A DNA stretch of 64,000 nucleotides from Xanthomonas campestris pv. badrii (GCF_012848175.1 NZ_CP051651.1:3658001-3722000), one strand, 5' to 3'; shown: positions 9,143 through 18,674, counted from the stretch's first letter. Program-made: numbers and translations. Notes: generated by a model not told the origin, from the letters alone.

Positions 9143-9290
9143 CTGGCAGTACCGACAGCCGCGATGGATCGGGCGCCATGCGCTTGCGCCACCACGGCCG
9201 GGGTTGCACTGCGATTGGTGGCGGCCGTGGCATCGGCGGCCCTGCCGGCAGCGATCGCATACACTGGCGCGCCATCACGCCGCCGCCACG

Positions 9291-9851
9291 ATGACCGCCA
9301 CGCCCACCCTGCCCGATCCCCTGGCCGCCACCCGCACCTGGATCGAGCGCGCGGTGATCGGGCTGAACCTGTGCCCGTTCGCCAAGGCGGTGTACGTCAA
9401 GGCACAGGTGCGCCTGGTGCTCAGCGATGCCAGCACGCCGGAGGCGCTGCTGGAGCAACTGGCCGAAGAGCTCGTCCTGTTGCGCGACACCCCGGCCGAG
9501 CAGATCGACACCACGCTGATCGTGCATCCGGACGTGCTGACCGACTTCCTGGATTACAACGACTTTCTCGACAACGCCGATGCGGCGGTGGAAGCGCTGG
9601 ATCTGCAGGGCGTGCTGCAGGTGGCCAGCTTCCATCCCGATTACCAGTTCGCCGGTGCTGCGCCGGACGATGTGGCCAACTTCACCAATCGCTCGCCCTT
9701 CCCCACCCTGCACCTGCTGCGCGAAGACAGCGTGGAGCGCGCGGTGGCGGCGTTCCCGGATCCGGATGTGATCGTCGAACGCAATATCGCCACGCTGGAA
9801 CGGCTGGGCCATGCCGGCTGGGAGCGGGTGTTGAACGGGGCCGAGCACTGA
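9291..9851 (+). CDS. DUF1415 family protein
   Basis: A 186-residue protein matching the DUF1415 pattern: WIERAVIGLNLCPFAKAVY near the N-terminus and the conserved FHPDYQFAGAAPDDVANFTN and RSPFPTLHLLRE segments. The function of the family is unknown; conserved Cys, His and Asp residues hint at metal binding or catalysis. The start is the ATG at 9291. The long in-frame reading upstream crosses the end of the hydrolase gene and is not credible. It lies 148 bases after the hydrolase. Confidence 0.85.
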   Translation: MTATPTLPDPLAATRTWIERAVIGLNLCPFAKAVYVKAQVRLVLSDASTPEALLEQLAEELVLLRDTPAEQIDTTLIVHPDVLTDFLDYNDFLDNADAAVEALDLQGVLQVASFHPDYQFAGAAPDDVANFTNRSPFPTLHLLREDSVERAVAAFPDPDVIVERNIATLERLGHAGWERVLNGAEH

Positions 9852-10033
9852 GGCCGGCGAGGCTTTGCGCACGCCGCTCATAGGCAGGCAGATCGCACGT
9901 ATCGCCTTTTGGCACCACCTCATGAACGCGGCACCAGCGCGCGCAGCGTTCGTGCGGGGATACACGCGGCGTTGCCAGGGCGCTGACAGCGTGCGCGCTA
10001 CAGTGCCGCCTCCTACCGCACGGTGCGCATGCC

Positions 10034-10840
10034 ATGGCCCTGACTCCCGGCATTTCCACATGGAACCCCTCACCGCTGCAGGACCGCGTGGTGGTGATCA
10101 CCGGCGGCGCGCAAGGCATCGGTCGCGGCATTGCGCAGGCGGTGCTGGGTGCCGGCGGCAGCGTGGTGATCGGCGACCTGGACGCGGCAGCCGGCAAGGC
10201 CTGCCTGCAGGAATGGGCGCTACCGCGTCGCAGCGCCTTCGTGCGGTGCGATGCGGCGCGTGAAACGCAGGCCACACGCCTGATCGCCACCGCGCTCAAA
10301 CGCTTCGGCCGGATCGATGGCCTGGTCAACAATGCCGGCGTGCCCGACCCGCATATCCCCGCGCTGCCGCAGCTGGACTGGGACACCTGGAACCGCCGGC
10401 TGTCCAGCCTGCACGGCGCCTTCCTGTGCAGCAAACACGCGCTGCCTGCGCTGACGCAGGCGCCCGGTGGTGGCGCGATCGTCAACATCGCCTCCACCCG
10501 CGCCTGGCAATCGGAGCCGCACAGCGAAGCCTATGCGGCCGCCAAGGGCGGCCTGGTCGCCTTCACTCATGCGCTGGCGGTGAGCGAAGGCCCGCAGGTC
10601 CGCGTCAACAGCATCAGCCCGGGCTGGATCAGCACCGATGCCTGGCGTGCCCCGCAGCGTCGACGTGCACCCAAACTCTCGCGGCGCGATCATGCGCAGC
10701 ATCCGGCCGGGCGGGTGGGCACCCCGGAAGACATCGCGCAATTGGCGGTCTATCTGCTGGCACCACAGCTGTCCGGCTTCGTTACCGGGCAGGACTTCGT
10801 TGTCGATGGCGGCATGTCGCGCAAGATGCAGTACGCGTAA
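10034..10840 (+). CDS. Short-chain dehydrogenase/reductase (SDR)
   Basis: A 268-residue classical SDR. The nucleotide-binding motif TGGAQGIG is at residues 23-30, NNAG at 99-102, the catalytic Ser is probably S154 and the YxxxK pair is Y167/K171. D48 after the second strand (GDLD) suggests NAD(H) rather than NADP(H). The end GFVTGQDFVVDGGMSRKM is the usual SDR C-terminus. Substrate unknown. It is flanked by 182 and 168 bases without genes and appears monocistronic. Confidence 0.92.
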   Translation: MALTPGISTWNPSPLQDRVVVITGGAQGIGRGIAQAVLGAGGSVVIGDLDAAAGKACLQEWALPRRSAFVRCDAARETQATRLIATALKRFGRIDGLVNNAGVPDPHIPALPQLDWDTWNRRLSSLHGAFLCSKHALPALTQAPGGGAIVNIASTRAWQSEPHSEAYAAAKGGLVAFTHALAVSEGPQVRVNSISPGWISTDAWRAPQRRRAPKLSRRDHAQHPAGRVGTPEDIAQLAVYLLAPQLSGFVTGQDFVVDGGMSRKMQYA

Positions 10841-11008
10841 GGGCAAGCTACTGATGCAGCCTGGGTGATGCGGCTGCAGCGCGGTGCTGGCACGCAGCGA
10901 CGCACCTGCTTGCCGGTGCTTGGTGTTCGTCACGCTCGACGCGGCTGGGCCCGGGATGTGAGCGCTGCGGTCCGGAGGCCGGTCCAGGCGCTCGCCGACA
11001 CACGCTGT

Positions 11009-11689
11009 TCAGCCCGAAAGTTGCGCTTCCAGCAGGCGCTGCGCATCGCCCAGCGAGGGCAGGATGCGATGGCCGAGCGCGCGTACTGCGGCATCGGGCT
11101 CGAGCAGGTCCGGGATCTGGATCGGCGTCATGCCGGCCGCCAATGCGGCGCGCACGCCGGTGGGCGAGTCTTCCAGTACCAGGCAGTGCGCAGGGTCCAC
11201 CGCCAGCGTGTGCGCAGCCAGCAGGTAGATGTCCGGTGCGGGCTTGGGATGGACCACATCGCTGGCCGTGCATACCGCCGCGAAGCGCCACAGCAGATCG
11301 GCCGCCTCCAGCTTGCGCAGCGCAAGCGGGCGCTGGGTGGAGGTGGCCACTGCACGCGGCATGCCCTGCGCGGCCAGGTAGTCCAGCAACGCGATGATGC
11401 CGGGCCGGTGCGGGATACCGCGTTCGACCGCAGCGGCATAAAGCCCTTGCGCGTGCGCCAGCATGCTGTCGGCAGCCGTGTCGCCGACCCGCTCGCCCAG
11501 CAACCGGCGGCAGGCCGCATCGCCGGTGCCGACCATGCGCAGCCAGAATGACGGCTCGATCTGCAGGCCCTGGTCGGCGGCGGCCTGCGCCAGACAGGCG
11601 GTGATGGCGCGCTCGCTGTCGAGCATCAGACCATCCATGTCGAAGATCACCGCCTGCGGGCGGAACGGCAACGGAGGGATCTGGCTCAT
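11009..11689 (-). CDS. HAD-superfamily phosphatase/phosphoglucomutase-like hydrolase
   Basis: A 226-residue HAD hydrolase of the CbbY/beta-phosphoglucomutase-like group. Motif I FDMDGLMLDSE holds the nucleophile D17 and acid D19; motif II lies in VATSTQRPLALRKLEA; motifs III/IV are in HPKPAPDIYLLAA and LVLEDSPTGVRAALAAG. A small alpha-helical cap lies between residues 25 and 85. Its start overlaps the stop of the pseudouridine synthase by four bases, so it is the third gene of the rsmC-rsuA-HAD set. Substrate not predictable. Confidence 0.9.
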   Translation of the reverse strand: MSQIPPLPFRPQAVIFDMDGLMLDSERAITACLAQAAADQGLQIEPSFWLRMVGTGDAACRRLLGERVGDTAADSMLAHAQGLYAAAVERGIPHRPGIIALLDYLAAQGMPRAVATSTQRPLALRKLEAADLLWRFAAVCTASDVVHPKPAPDIYLLAAHTLAVDPAHCLVLEDSPTGVRAALAAGMTPIQIPDLLEPDAAVRALGHRILPSLGDAQRLLEAQLSG

Positions 11690-12399
11690 GCGGCAGCTCC
11701 GCGGCCGAACAGCACTTCCAGGTCCACCGCCTCCAGCGCGCGCCAGTGCCCGGACGGCAGCGCGTCCAGCGACAACCCGCCGATGCGGCTGCGATGCAGG
11801 GCGACCACGTGATTGCCGGCGGCAGCGAACATGCGACGCACCTGGTGGTAGCGGCCTTCGTGCAGGGTCAGCCGCGCCTGGCGTGGACCGGCCACCTCCA
11901 GTTCGGCCGGCAACAGCGGCTTGGTCTCGCCTTCCAGCAGCAGCGTGCCGCTGGAAAACAGCGCCGCCTCGTCACCACGCAGGTCCTCGGCCAGCGTGAC
12001 CTCGTAGACCTTGTCCAGCGCGGACTTGGGCGAAATGATCCGGTGCAGCAGCGCGCCATCGTCGGTCATCAGCAGCATGCCGCTGGTCTGCCGGTCCAGC
12101 CGGCCCACCGGCGCCAGCACCGGTGCGCGCAGGCGGAAGCGCGGCGGCAGCAGCTCGTAGATCAGCCGGCCGGTGTCCTTGGTGGAACAGGTGTAGCCGC
12201 CGGGCTTGTGCAACAGCAGGCTGAACCCCGGCGGCGGATCGAGCGGCTCGCCATCGATGCGGATGGCGTCGTGCTCCACCTGATCGTCGGCATACAGCAC
12301 CTCGCCCTGCACGTCGGTGACCGCGCCCTGGCGGAACAGCTGGGTCACCTGCTTGCGGCTGCCATAGCCCAGGTTGGCGATGTGCTTGACCAGCTTCAT
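11686..12399 (-). CDS. rsuA: RsuA/RluB-family 16S rRNA pseudouridine synthase
   Basis: A 237-residue pseudouridine synthase. An S4-like RNA-binding part (residues 1-45, KHIANLGYGSRKQVTQLFRQ) precedes the catalytic domain with motif II GRLDRQTSGMLLMTDDG, where D is the catalytic aspartate, and KVYEVTL. Length and order fit RsuA, which modifies U516 of 16S rRNA; RluE or RluF are alternatives. Start and stop both overlap neighbours by four bases. A much longer open reading upstream is only a shadow of rsmC. Confidence 0.88.
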   Translation of the reverse strand: MKLVKHIANLGYGSRKQVTQLFRQGAVTDVQGEVLYADDQVEHDAIRIDGEPLDPPPGFSLLLHKPGGYTCSTKDTGRLIYELLPPRFRLRAPVLAPVGRLDRQTSGMLLMTDDGALLHRIISPKSALDKVYEVTLAEDLRGDEAALFSSGTLLLEGETKPLLPAELEVAGPRQARLTLHEGRYHQVRRMFAAAGNHVVALHRSRIGGLSLDALPSGHWRALEAVDLEVLFGRGAAA

Positions 12400-13493
12400 G
12401 CGCGCGCTCCACGGCCGCGGGTGGCGGCGATCAGCTTGAAGCCATCGCGCTCGGCGGCCACGCGCACCTGGCCGAAACTCTCGTTGAGGATCTGTTCGTA
12501 GGGCAGATGCCGGTTGGCCACCAGCAACAACTGCCCGCCCGGACGCAGCGCCTGCGCGGCCACGGCGATGAAGCGCTGCCCGATATCCGGGCGATCGGCG
12601 CGCGAGGGCGTGTGGAACGGCGGGTTGCTGACGATGAAATCGTACTGGGCCGCCAGCCCGGCGGTGACGTCGCGCCAGTGATAGTGCAGCTGCGCCGGGT
12701 GCGGGTTGTCCTGCAGGTTGCGTCGTGCCAGATCCAGCGCGCGCGCCTGCGCTTCGTACAGGTCCAATGCGGTGACCTTGGGGCAACGCGCCAGCACTTC
12801 GGCCGACAGGTAACCGAAGCCCGCGCCCAGGTCGGCGCCATGCCCGGCCAGCGTGGGCGGCAGATGCTCGACCAGCAGCGCCGATGCCGGATCGATGCGA
12901 TCCCAGGCGAACACGCCGGGGCGGCTGATGAAACGCCCGTCGAGGATCTTGCGCGGTGCATCCAGCGCGGCCCAACGCGCCTGCAGCGCGGCATCGGTGG
13001 CGGCCGGCAGCGGCGCGGTCCAATAGGTGCGGCAGTGGTACTTGGTCAGGCTGCCGGCCAGGCCGCTGAGCTGGCGCAGATCGGCTTCGCCGGAGCGCGC
13101 GCCCTCGTTGTTGGACTGGCAGGCCACCACGCGCCCACCCGGCGCGGTCAATGCCACCGCCCGCGCAAACAGCGCGCGCGCCTCGTCGCGCTGACGCGGC
13201 GGCAAGACCAGCACCAGCGCATAGCGGGTGCTGTCGGCCTCGATCTCGCGTTCTTCGCGCAGCTGCCAGCCGCTGTGCTCCAGCGCCTGCGCGAACGGGC
13301 GAAAGCTCTGCTCGCAGATCAGCGCGTCGGCCGCGGCATGTTCGCGCAGCGCAACGCCATCGCGTGCGCGCAGGAACAGCACCGGCCCTTGCGGCCATGG
13401 CAGCGCGCCCTGGGCGAACGGCAGGAACAGCGCTTGAAGTGGGGCATCGTGCGGGCCAGCCATCGGATCATCGGGTCGGGAACGGGCCGCCAT
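12396..13493 (-). CDS. rsmC: 16S rRNA guanine-N2 methyltransferase, RsmC type
   Basis: A 365-residue two-domain SAM-dependent methyltransferase. The degenerate N-terminal half and the catalytic half (from about residue 190) fit RsmC, which methylates G1207 of 16S rRNA. Visible motifs are LGAGFGYLSAEVL for SAM binding, the Asp in ALDLYEAQ and the catalytic SNPPFHT for N2-guanine methylation. An in-frame ATG ten residues downstream (MAGPHDAPL) is an alternative start. It heads an operon with the rRNA pseudouridine synthase, so two 16S-modifying enzymes are made together. Confidence 0.88.
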   Translation of the reverse strand: MAARSRPDDPMAGPHDAPLQALFLPFAQGALPWPQGPVLFLRARDGVALREHAAADALICEQSFRPFAQALEHSGWQLREEREIEADSTRYALVLVLPPRQRDEARALFARAVALTAPGGRVVACQSNNEGARSGEADLRQLSGLAGSLTKYHCRTYWTAPLPAATDAALQARWAALDAPRKILDGRFISRPGVFAWDRIDPASALLVEHLPPTLAGHGADLGAGFGYLSAEVLARCPKVTALDLYEAQARALDLARRNLQDNPHPAQLHYHWRDVTAGLAAQYDFIVSNPPFHTPSRADRPDIGQRFIAVAAQALRPGGQLLLVANRHLPYEQILNESFGQVRVAAERDGFKLIAATRGRGARA

Positions 13494-13610
13494 TGTAAGG
13501 GACCGCTGCCAGACGCCCGCGGCCGCCCTTCCAATGCGTATACGGACTATTGATGCCCACGCAACATCTGCCCGCCTAGGCTGGAATCACGCCCACACCG
13601 GAGATATGCG

Positions 13611-13871
13611 ATGCGAGCCCTGTTCGTAGGTGGAGTCGTCGACAACAGCGAGATGGATCTGGACGACACCCCGCCCCCGCTGCATTACCCCGAAAACACC
13701 GGCGCCGGTCGACCTCGCTATCGCCTGCACCAGATCGGCGAGCGCGACGATGGCAGCGTGGCCTATGCGGTCTACGGTGCGCCGGAAATGGCCGACGACG
13801 ACATCAGCCGTATCACCGAAGAACGCGGCTATGCGCGCCGGTTCAGCGCATCACCGGAAGCACCACGCTGA
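13611..13871 (+). CDS. Small conserved hypothetical protein
   Basis: An 86-residue acidic protein with a good ribosome site (CCGGAGAT, just before ATG 13611). Sequence such as RYRLHQIGERDDGSVAYAVYG resembles small xanthomonad proteins of unknown function. It is divergent from rsmC and followed by a terminator at about 13991. No membrane segment or motif is visible. Confidence 0.75.
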   Translation: MRALFVGGVVDNSEMDLDDTPPPLHYPENTGAGRPRYRLHQIGERDDGSVAYAVYGAPEMADDDISRITEERGYARRFSASPEAPR

Positions 13872-13990
13872 GCAGATGTAATGATGGACGCGGGCGTTGA
13901 AGCGTCTCGCATCAACGGTGTCGATGTAACGGTACCTTCGATGCGCGCTAGCGTGGGTTGGAGCGATTGCCGGCATGCCGGTGTCAACCA

Positions 13991-14016
13991 AAACCGGGAA
14001 TCTGCCCGGTTTTTTC
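13991..14016 (+). terminator. Rho-independent terminator
   Basis: The stem AACCGGG / CCCGGTT has a six-base loop followed by a run of T residues. An A run on the left side could let it also work for minus-strand transcripts from the dehydrogenase gene. Confidence 0.85.
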
Positions 14017-14182
14017 TGGTCGTCACGCGGACTCTCGTGGGGCAGCCATTTGCGCCAGATGCACCGTCCAAGGTGGTAGGCGGATATGTGGAATGGCACC
14101 CTGTGGTGCTGGGAGATAGCGCGTGCTGCATAAGGAAGCAGGTCCAGCAAGGCGCATTCTGCTGAATTCCGGCCTGCGCACC

Positions 14183-14231
14183 GGCCCTCATCCGCCCTTG
14201 CGGGGCACCTTCTCCCAGTGGGAGAAGGGTC
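14183..14231. repeat. CCCTCATCC / GGGAGAAGG interspersed repeat, copy 1
   Basis: CCCTCATCCG is followed by a GC-rich core and CTTCTCCCAGTGGGAGAAGG, an inverted pair that can fold. It belongs to the same family as copies near 20211, 20382, 20490, 24213 and 43408. Confidence 0.85.
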
Positions 14232-14282
14232 CAGACCATGCAGATTGCAGCAGCCTGCCTGCACGGCCAACTGCCAGAGGGT

Positions 14283-15620
14283 TCAGCGCGTCTTCGGGGT
14301 CACGCGCCAGATCACATTGCCCACATCGTCGGCCACCAGCAAGGCGCCGATGTTGTCGGAGGTCACGCCCACCGGTCGCCCCTGCGCATTACCCTCGGCA
14401 TCCAGGAATCCATCCAGCACGGTGATCGGAGCGCCGTTGGGTTTGCCGCCCACGAACGGCACGAACAGCACCTTGTAGCCGCTGGGCGGGTCGCGGTTCC
14501 ATGAGCCGTGCTGGCCGATAAAGGCGCCCTGGCGAAAGCGCTCCGGCAACAGCGTGCCGCTGGCAAAGCTCAGCCCCAGCGAGGCAGTGTGCGGGCCCAG
14601 CGCATAGTCCGGCTTGATGGCCTTGGCCACCAGCTCGGCGTTCTGCGGCTGCACCCGCTCGTCCACATGCTGCCCGTAATAGCTGTAGGGCCAGCCATAG
14701 AAACCGCCATCGCGCACCGACGTCAGATAGTCCGGCACCAGATCGCTGCCGATTTCGTCGCGTTCGTTGACCACCACCCACAACGATTTGCTCTGCGGCT
14801 CCCATGCGGTTCCTACAGGATTGCGCAAGCCGCTGGCGAACACGCGGCTGCTGCCGGTCGCCGGGTCGATCTCCAGGATGGCGGCGCGATTGAGCTCGGC
14901 CTCCATGCCGTTTTCGGCCACGTTGCTGTTGGACCCCACGCCGACATACAGCTTGCTGCCATCGGCGCTGGCCAGCAGCGACTTGGTCCAGTGATGGTTC
15001 AAGCCGCCGGGCAGATTGGCCACGAAGGTGGGCTTGGCGGTGATGTGGGTGTCGCCGGGCGTGTACGGAAAGCTCACCAGCGCATCGGCATTGGCCACGT
15101 AGAACCGGTCGCCTACCAGGGCCATGCCGAACGGCGAGTACAGCCCACTGATGAATTGCGTGCGGACTTCGGCCACGCCGTCGCCATCGGCGTCGCGCAG
15201 CAGGGTGATGCGATTGGCGCTGGGCACGACCGCGCCGGCCTTTTTCATCACCGCGCCCTGCACCTTCTTGCGTAGGCCGCCACCACTGTCGGCATTGTCA
15301 GGCTTGGGCGGCTCGGCGGTTTCGGCCACCAGCACATCGCCGTTGGGCAGCACGTACACCCAGCGCGGGTGATCCAGGTCGCGCGCGAACGCACCGACCT
15401 GCAGATCGTCGGCAGCCATGGGCTTTGCATTGGCCGCCCAGCGCTTGACCGGCGCGATCTTGACCGTGGGAATCAGGCGCTTCACCGGTTCGGGCAGCTG
15501 CGGGTCCGGTCCGGTCCCCTGCTCGATGGCCAGCGTGGCGGTATCGCCGCAACCGGCGAGAATGGCGACGACCATCAGCGACAGCGGCCAGCGAACCAGC
15601 GTGGACACGGGTGCATTCAT
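14283..15620 (-). CDS. Lipoprotein PQQ-type sugar/sorbosone dehydrogenase
   Basis: A 445-residue secreted lipoprotein. The signal ends in the lipobox ILAGC (cysteine about 24). The rest is a six-bladed beta-propeller of the glucose/sorbosone dehydrogenase family: NGDVLVAET, LPGGLNHHWTKSLL, VGVGSNSNVAENG, GLRNPVGTAWEP and a final HGSWNRDPPSGYKV. The conserved His and Arg residues that would bind PQQ and a sugar are present, so oxidation of an aldose or sorbosone-like sugar in the periplasm is likely; the true substrate is unknown. It is preceded by a divergent-free 89-base gap to the DUF3247 gene on the same strand. Confidence 0.85.
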   Translation of the reverse strand: MNAPVSTLVRWPLSLMVVAILAGCGDTATLAIEQGTGPDPQLPEPVKRLIPTVKIAPVKRWAANAKPMAADDLQVGAFARDLDHPRWVYVLPNGDVLVAETAEPPKPDNADSGGGLRKKVQGAVMKKAGAVVPSANRITLLRDADGDGVAEVRTQFISGLYSPFGMALVGDRFYVANADALVSFPYTPGDTHITAKPTFVANLPGGLNHHWTKSLLASADGSKLYVGVGSNSNVAENGMEAELNRAAILEIDPATGSSRVFASGLRNPVGTAWEPQSKSLWVVVNERDEIGSDLVPDYLTSVRDGGFYGWPYSYYGQHVDERVQPQNAELVAKAIKPDYALGPHTASLGLSFASGTLLPERFRQGAFIGQHGSWNRDPPSGYKVLFVPFVGGKPNGAPITVLDGFLDAEGNAQGRPVGVTSDNIGALLVADDVGNVIWRVTPKTR

Positions 15621-15709
15621 TGCGTAAAGAGTCCTGAACCGTTGCGACAGCTAGTCATCATGCCGACAACAGCGCAGCAAGAAGTAAACACATCGTCAAG
15701 ACATATGCG

Positions 15710-16015
15710 TCAGGCGCCGCGTGGATCTGCACCCGGCGGCAGCGGATGCACGGCCACGATACGGTCCATCCAGATCCAGTGGGGTTCCTGCGACGCATCC
15801 AGTTGATCCAGACGCAGCTGGCCATTGAGGCCCTCGTTATCGCTGTCGTCGAGATAGGTCTGGATGCTGGGGCGCACCGCAACAGTGCCGCTCAGCAGGC
15901 TGCCGTCGTCGAGTTCGACGCGTACCCGCTCCTGGCCCCCTAGCAGGGAGACCCAATGCTCCAGGGTGGCGATCTGCACTTGTTCGGTATACACGTGGGG
16001 GGCGTACTTGGGCAT
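15710..16015 (-). CDS. DUF3247 family protein, Sm-like fold expected
   Basis: A 101-residue protein of the xanthomonad DUF3247 family. From memory, an X. campestris member (XC5848) was solved and shows a variant Sm-like fold. The segment VRVELDDGSLLSGTVAVRPSI matches an Sm1-type strand pattern with a G-x-V turn, and HWIWMDRIVAVHPL a second one. RNA binding is an inference from fold only. It lies upstream of the sorbosone-type dehydrogenase on the same strand. Confidence 0.8.
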   Translation of the reverse strand: MPKYAPHVYTEQVQIATLEHWVSLLGGQERVRVELDDGSLLSGTVAVRPSIQTYLDDSDNEGLNGQLRLDQLDASQEPHWIWMDRIVAVHPLPPGADPRGA

Positions 16016-16224
16016 CGGGGCACTCCATCGGCGCGGAGCATCACGCTAGGCCAGCATGCGTGAAAAGCGCAGCAAACCTGCTCGTACTCGCTCACACGCT
16101 CGCCGCCAAGGCGGCATACCTGGTGCGCGTGGCAAGTTCGCGCAGAGGCATCACTATCACTGAAGCCACACGGCCGACCCAGGTGCCCGATGATTGCCGC
16201 GCACACCCCGTGACCTGCCTCGCC

Positions 16225-18330
16225 TTACTCGGCCGCTTCGCGCGCCGCGCGCACTGCAGTGACCAGCTGCGCCACGCTATACGGCTTGGCCAGATGCTCC
16301 TGAAAGCCCGAATCCAGCGCGCGCTTGCGGTCGTCATCGCGGGCCAGTGCGGTGACGGCCACCGCCGGCAAGGCACGCGCGTCCAGGCCCAGGTTTTCGC
16401 GCACGGTCCGGATCAGGCCGTAGCCATCCATGCCGGGCATGCCGATATCGGTCAGCATCACATCGAAGCGCGCGTGGCCACGATGATCGATCAAGGCCAG
16501 CGCATCGGTGGCGCTACCGGCGGTGACGACCTCCGCGCCCTGCTCTTCGAGCAGCCGGCGCAGGTAATCGAGCATGTCCGGCTGATCTTCCACTGCCAGC
16601 AGGCGCAAGCCACTGAGCGCGCGCGCCTCGACGATCTGTTCGGACATCAGGCGCCGGCGCAACTCGCGCCGCGGCCGTTTGCCCTGGTCGGGCACATGTT
16701 CGGGCAGGCGCACGGTGAAGGTGGCGCCCTTGCCGCGGCCGCCACTGCTTGCGCCGACCTGGCCACCATGCATTTCCACCAGCTGCTGCACGATCGCCAG
16801 GCCCAGGCCCAGCCCGCCATGCTGCCGCGTGGTGGTGCCGTCGGCCTGACGGAACCGCCCGAACAGATGCGGCAGGAATTCGGCGGCGATGCCGTCGCCG
16901 GAATCGCGCACCGCCACCAGCAGATGGCCGTCGTCGCGCTCGATGCTGACATCGATGCGGCCATGTGCCGGAGTGAACTTGATCGCGTTGGAGAGCAGGT
17001 TCCACAGCACCTGCTGCAGTCGCGTGGCATCGCCCAGCACCAGGCACGGCGTGGACGGCGCATGCAGTTGCAGGACCTGGTCCTTGCCCTCGGCGGCCAA
17101 TTCCTGGGTATTGAGCGCTTCGCGCACCTGCTCGGCCAGATCCAGCGATTCGACTTCCAGCTGCACCTTGCCCAGCAACATGCTGCTCAGATCGAGCATG
17201 TCCGAGATCAGCCGCTTCTGCGCGCGTGCGCTGCTGGCGATCACCGACAGGCCCTTGTAGTTGGCGTGCCCTTCCTCGACCCGCTGCAGCAGCAACTCGC
17301 TCCAGCCCAGGATGGTGGTCAGCGGCGTGCGCAGCTCGTGCGACAAGGTGGCCAGGAACTCGTCCTTGAGCCGCGCCATGCTTTCGGCTTCGTTACGTGC
17401 GCTGCGCTCGGATTCGAGCAGCTGCTCACGCGCCAGTTCGATCTCGCGCTGCTCGGTCACGTCCGGGCTGCTGCCGGCCAGGCCAATGAAGCGCCCGTCG
17501 GCCGAATAGCGCGGGGTGGCGGTCATTTCGATCCAGCGCCACTGGCCGTCGTGACGGCGCGCGCGCACCAGCGCACGCAGCCCGCGCTGATCCTCCAGTG
17601 CGGCAGACAGCTCGAACTGGAAGATCGGCAGGTCGTCCGGATGCAGCAGCTCGCTCCACGCCGACACCGTGCCGCTGGAGATATCCAGGCCGAAGAATTC
17701 GCCGTAGGCGCTGTTGACGAAGCGCACCACGCCCTGCGCATCCAGCACCCAGACCGGCATCGGCAGCCCGTCGGCCAACGCGCTGAAGCGCGCCTCGCTT
17801 TCGGCCAGCTCGCGCTCCACGCGCTTGCGCTCGGTGATGTCCATGAACAACACCGCCACCCGTGCCTGTTCCGGCTGCCCCACCCGGAACGCGTCCACCG
17901 AGTACCAGCGGCGCAACGCCTTGGCCTGCATTTCGAAGTGGATGCGGTTGCCGGTGCGGGCCACCTGCCCGTAGCGGTCGAACCATTCCTGCTCATGCTC
18001 GGGCAGCATGTTGCGGATGGACACATTCAATGCGTTCGACAGCCCCGTGTAGCGCTCGAAGGCGCCATTGGTCATCCGGATGATGTAGTCAACCGCATGG
18101 TCACCATCAAACACCAGATCGATGACGCAGAAGCCGGCATCGATATTGTGAAAGATCTCGTGATACATCCCCGGGTCGAGGAAGGGCTCGGCGATGGCGG
18201 CCGGCAACGCGGCGGCCAGATCGGGGCTGGGGCTGGAAGTGCTCAAATCGGAAACCACGGATGCTGCCGGAGCGGATGACGGGCAGATGAAACCATGCCC
18301 GATGTCGTCAGCGGGTGCACAGGCGGCCAC
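16225..18330 (-). CDS. PAS-domain hybrid sensor histidine kinase
   Basis: A 701-residue soluble hybrid kinase. Two PAS domains (about 55-168 and 179-297, each ending in a PAC segment such as DITERK or DVTEQR) are followed by HisKA with H331 in LSHELRTPL, an HATPase domain (N448, DSGDG 477-481, GLGLG 506-510) and a receiver with acceptor D628 in LTDIGMPGMDG. No membrane helix is predicted, so the cue should be cytoplasmic. The longest reading starts at GTG 18330; the first 50 residues are low-complexity and a start nearer residue 25 (VVSDLSTS) is possible. No partner regulator is adjacent. Confidence 0.9.
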   Translation of the reverse strand: MAACAPADDIGHGFICPSSAPAASVVSDLSTSSPSPDLAAALPAAIAEPFLDPGMYHEIFHNIDAGFCVIDLVFDGDHAVDYIIRMTNGAFERYTGLSNALNVSIRNMLPEHEQEWFDRYGQVARTGNRIHFEMQAKALRRWYSVDAFRVGQPEQARVAVLFMDITERKRVERELAESEARFSALADGLPMPVWVLDAQGVVRFVNSAYGEFFGLDISSGTVSAWSELLHPDDLPIFQFELSAALEDQRGLRALVRARRHDGQWRWIEMTATPRYSADGRFIGLAGSSPDVTEQREIELAREQLLESERSARNEAESMARLKDEFLATLSHELRTPLTTILGWSELLLQRVEEGHANYKGLSVIASSARAQKRLISDMLDLSSMLLGKVQLEVESLDLAEQVREALNTQELAAEGKDQVLQLHAPSTPCLVLGDATRLQQVLWNLLSNAIKFTPAHGRIDVSIERDDGHLLVAVRDSGDGIAAEFLPHLFGRFRQADGTTTRQHGGLGLGLAIVQQLVEMHGGQVGASSGGRGKGATFTVRLPEHVPDQGKRPRRELRRRLMSEQIVEARALSGLRLLAVEDQPDMLDYLRRLLEEQGAEVVTAGSATDALALIDHRGHARFDVMLTDIGMPGMDGYGLIRTVRENLGLDARALPAVAVTALARDDDRKRALDSGFQEHLAKPYSVAQLVTAVRAAREAAE

Positions 18331-18383
18331 CAGCGATCACGGATCGGTTACCTGCGGCCCGGCAGCGACGGGCTTGCGGATCA

Positions 18384-18674
18384 TCACCACAGGGTGGCGG
18401 CAGCCAGGGCGATACAGCTCGCCAGCACCACGATGCCGACGATCACACCGCGAAACACCCATTCCCCCTCGCGGCGCAGCTGCTCGTCCATCCAGCGCTG
18501 CGCTTCCTCGCGCCAGGCGGTGGAGCGGGCATAGTCGGCATCCAGCAGCAGCAACCGTACCCGCGACAAGCCCAATTCGGCGCATTCGCTGCGGCAGCGC
18601 TGGCTGAAGCCATCCCCGGCCGTGGCGACCTGCGCGGCGAGGGGCAACTCGAGCTCGAGTTCATGCCTGGACAT
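18384..18674 (-). CDS. Small protein with C-terminal membrane anchor
   Basis: A 96-residue protein with a soluble charged part (residues 1-70, including RSECAELGLSRVRLLLLDADYA) and one C-terminal membrane helix (FRGVIVGIVVLASCIALAAATL). The ATG at 18674 lies inside the last codons of the upstream gene, a 14-base overlap suggesting coupled translation. Tail-anchored topology is likely. Not recognised. Confidence 0.7.
   Translation of the reverse strand: MSRHELELELPLAAQVATAGDGFSQRCRSECAELGLSRVRLLLLDADYARSTAWREEAQRWMDEQLRREGEWVFRGVIVGIVVLASCIALAAATLW

Larger units (their letters stand above)
13872..14282. other. Intergenic region with terminator and repeat
   Basis: This 411-base stretch between convergent genes holds a terminator (13991-14016) and one copy of the CCCTCATCC/GGAGAAGG repeat (14183-14231). 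The rest (about 14017-14180) shows nothing I can assign. Confidence 0.7.
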
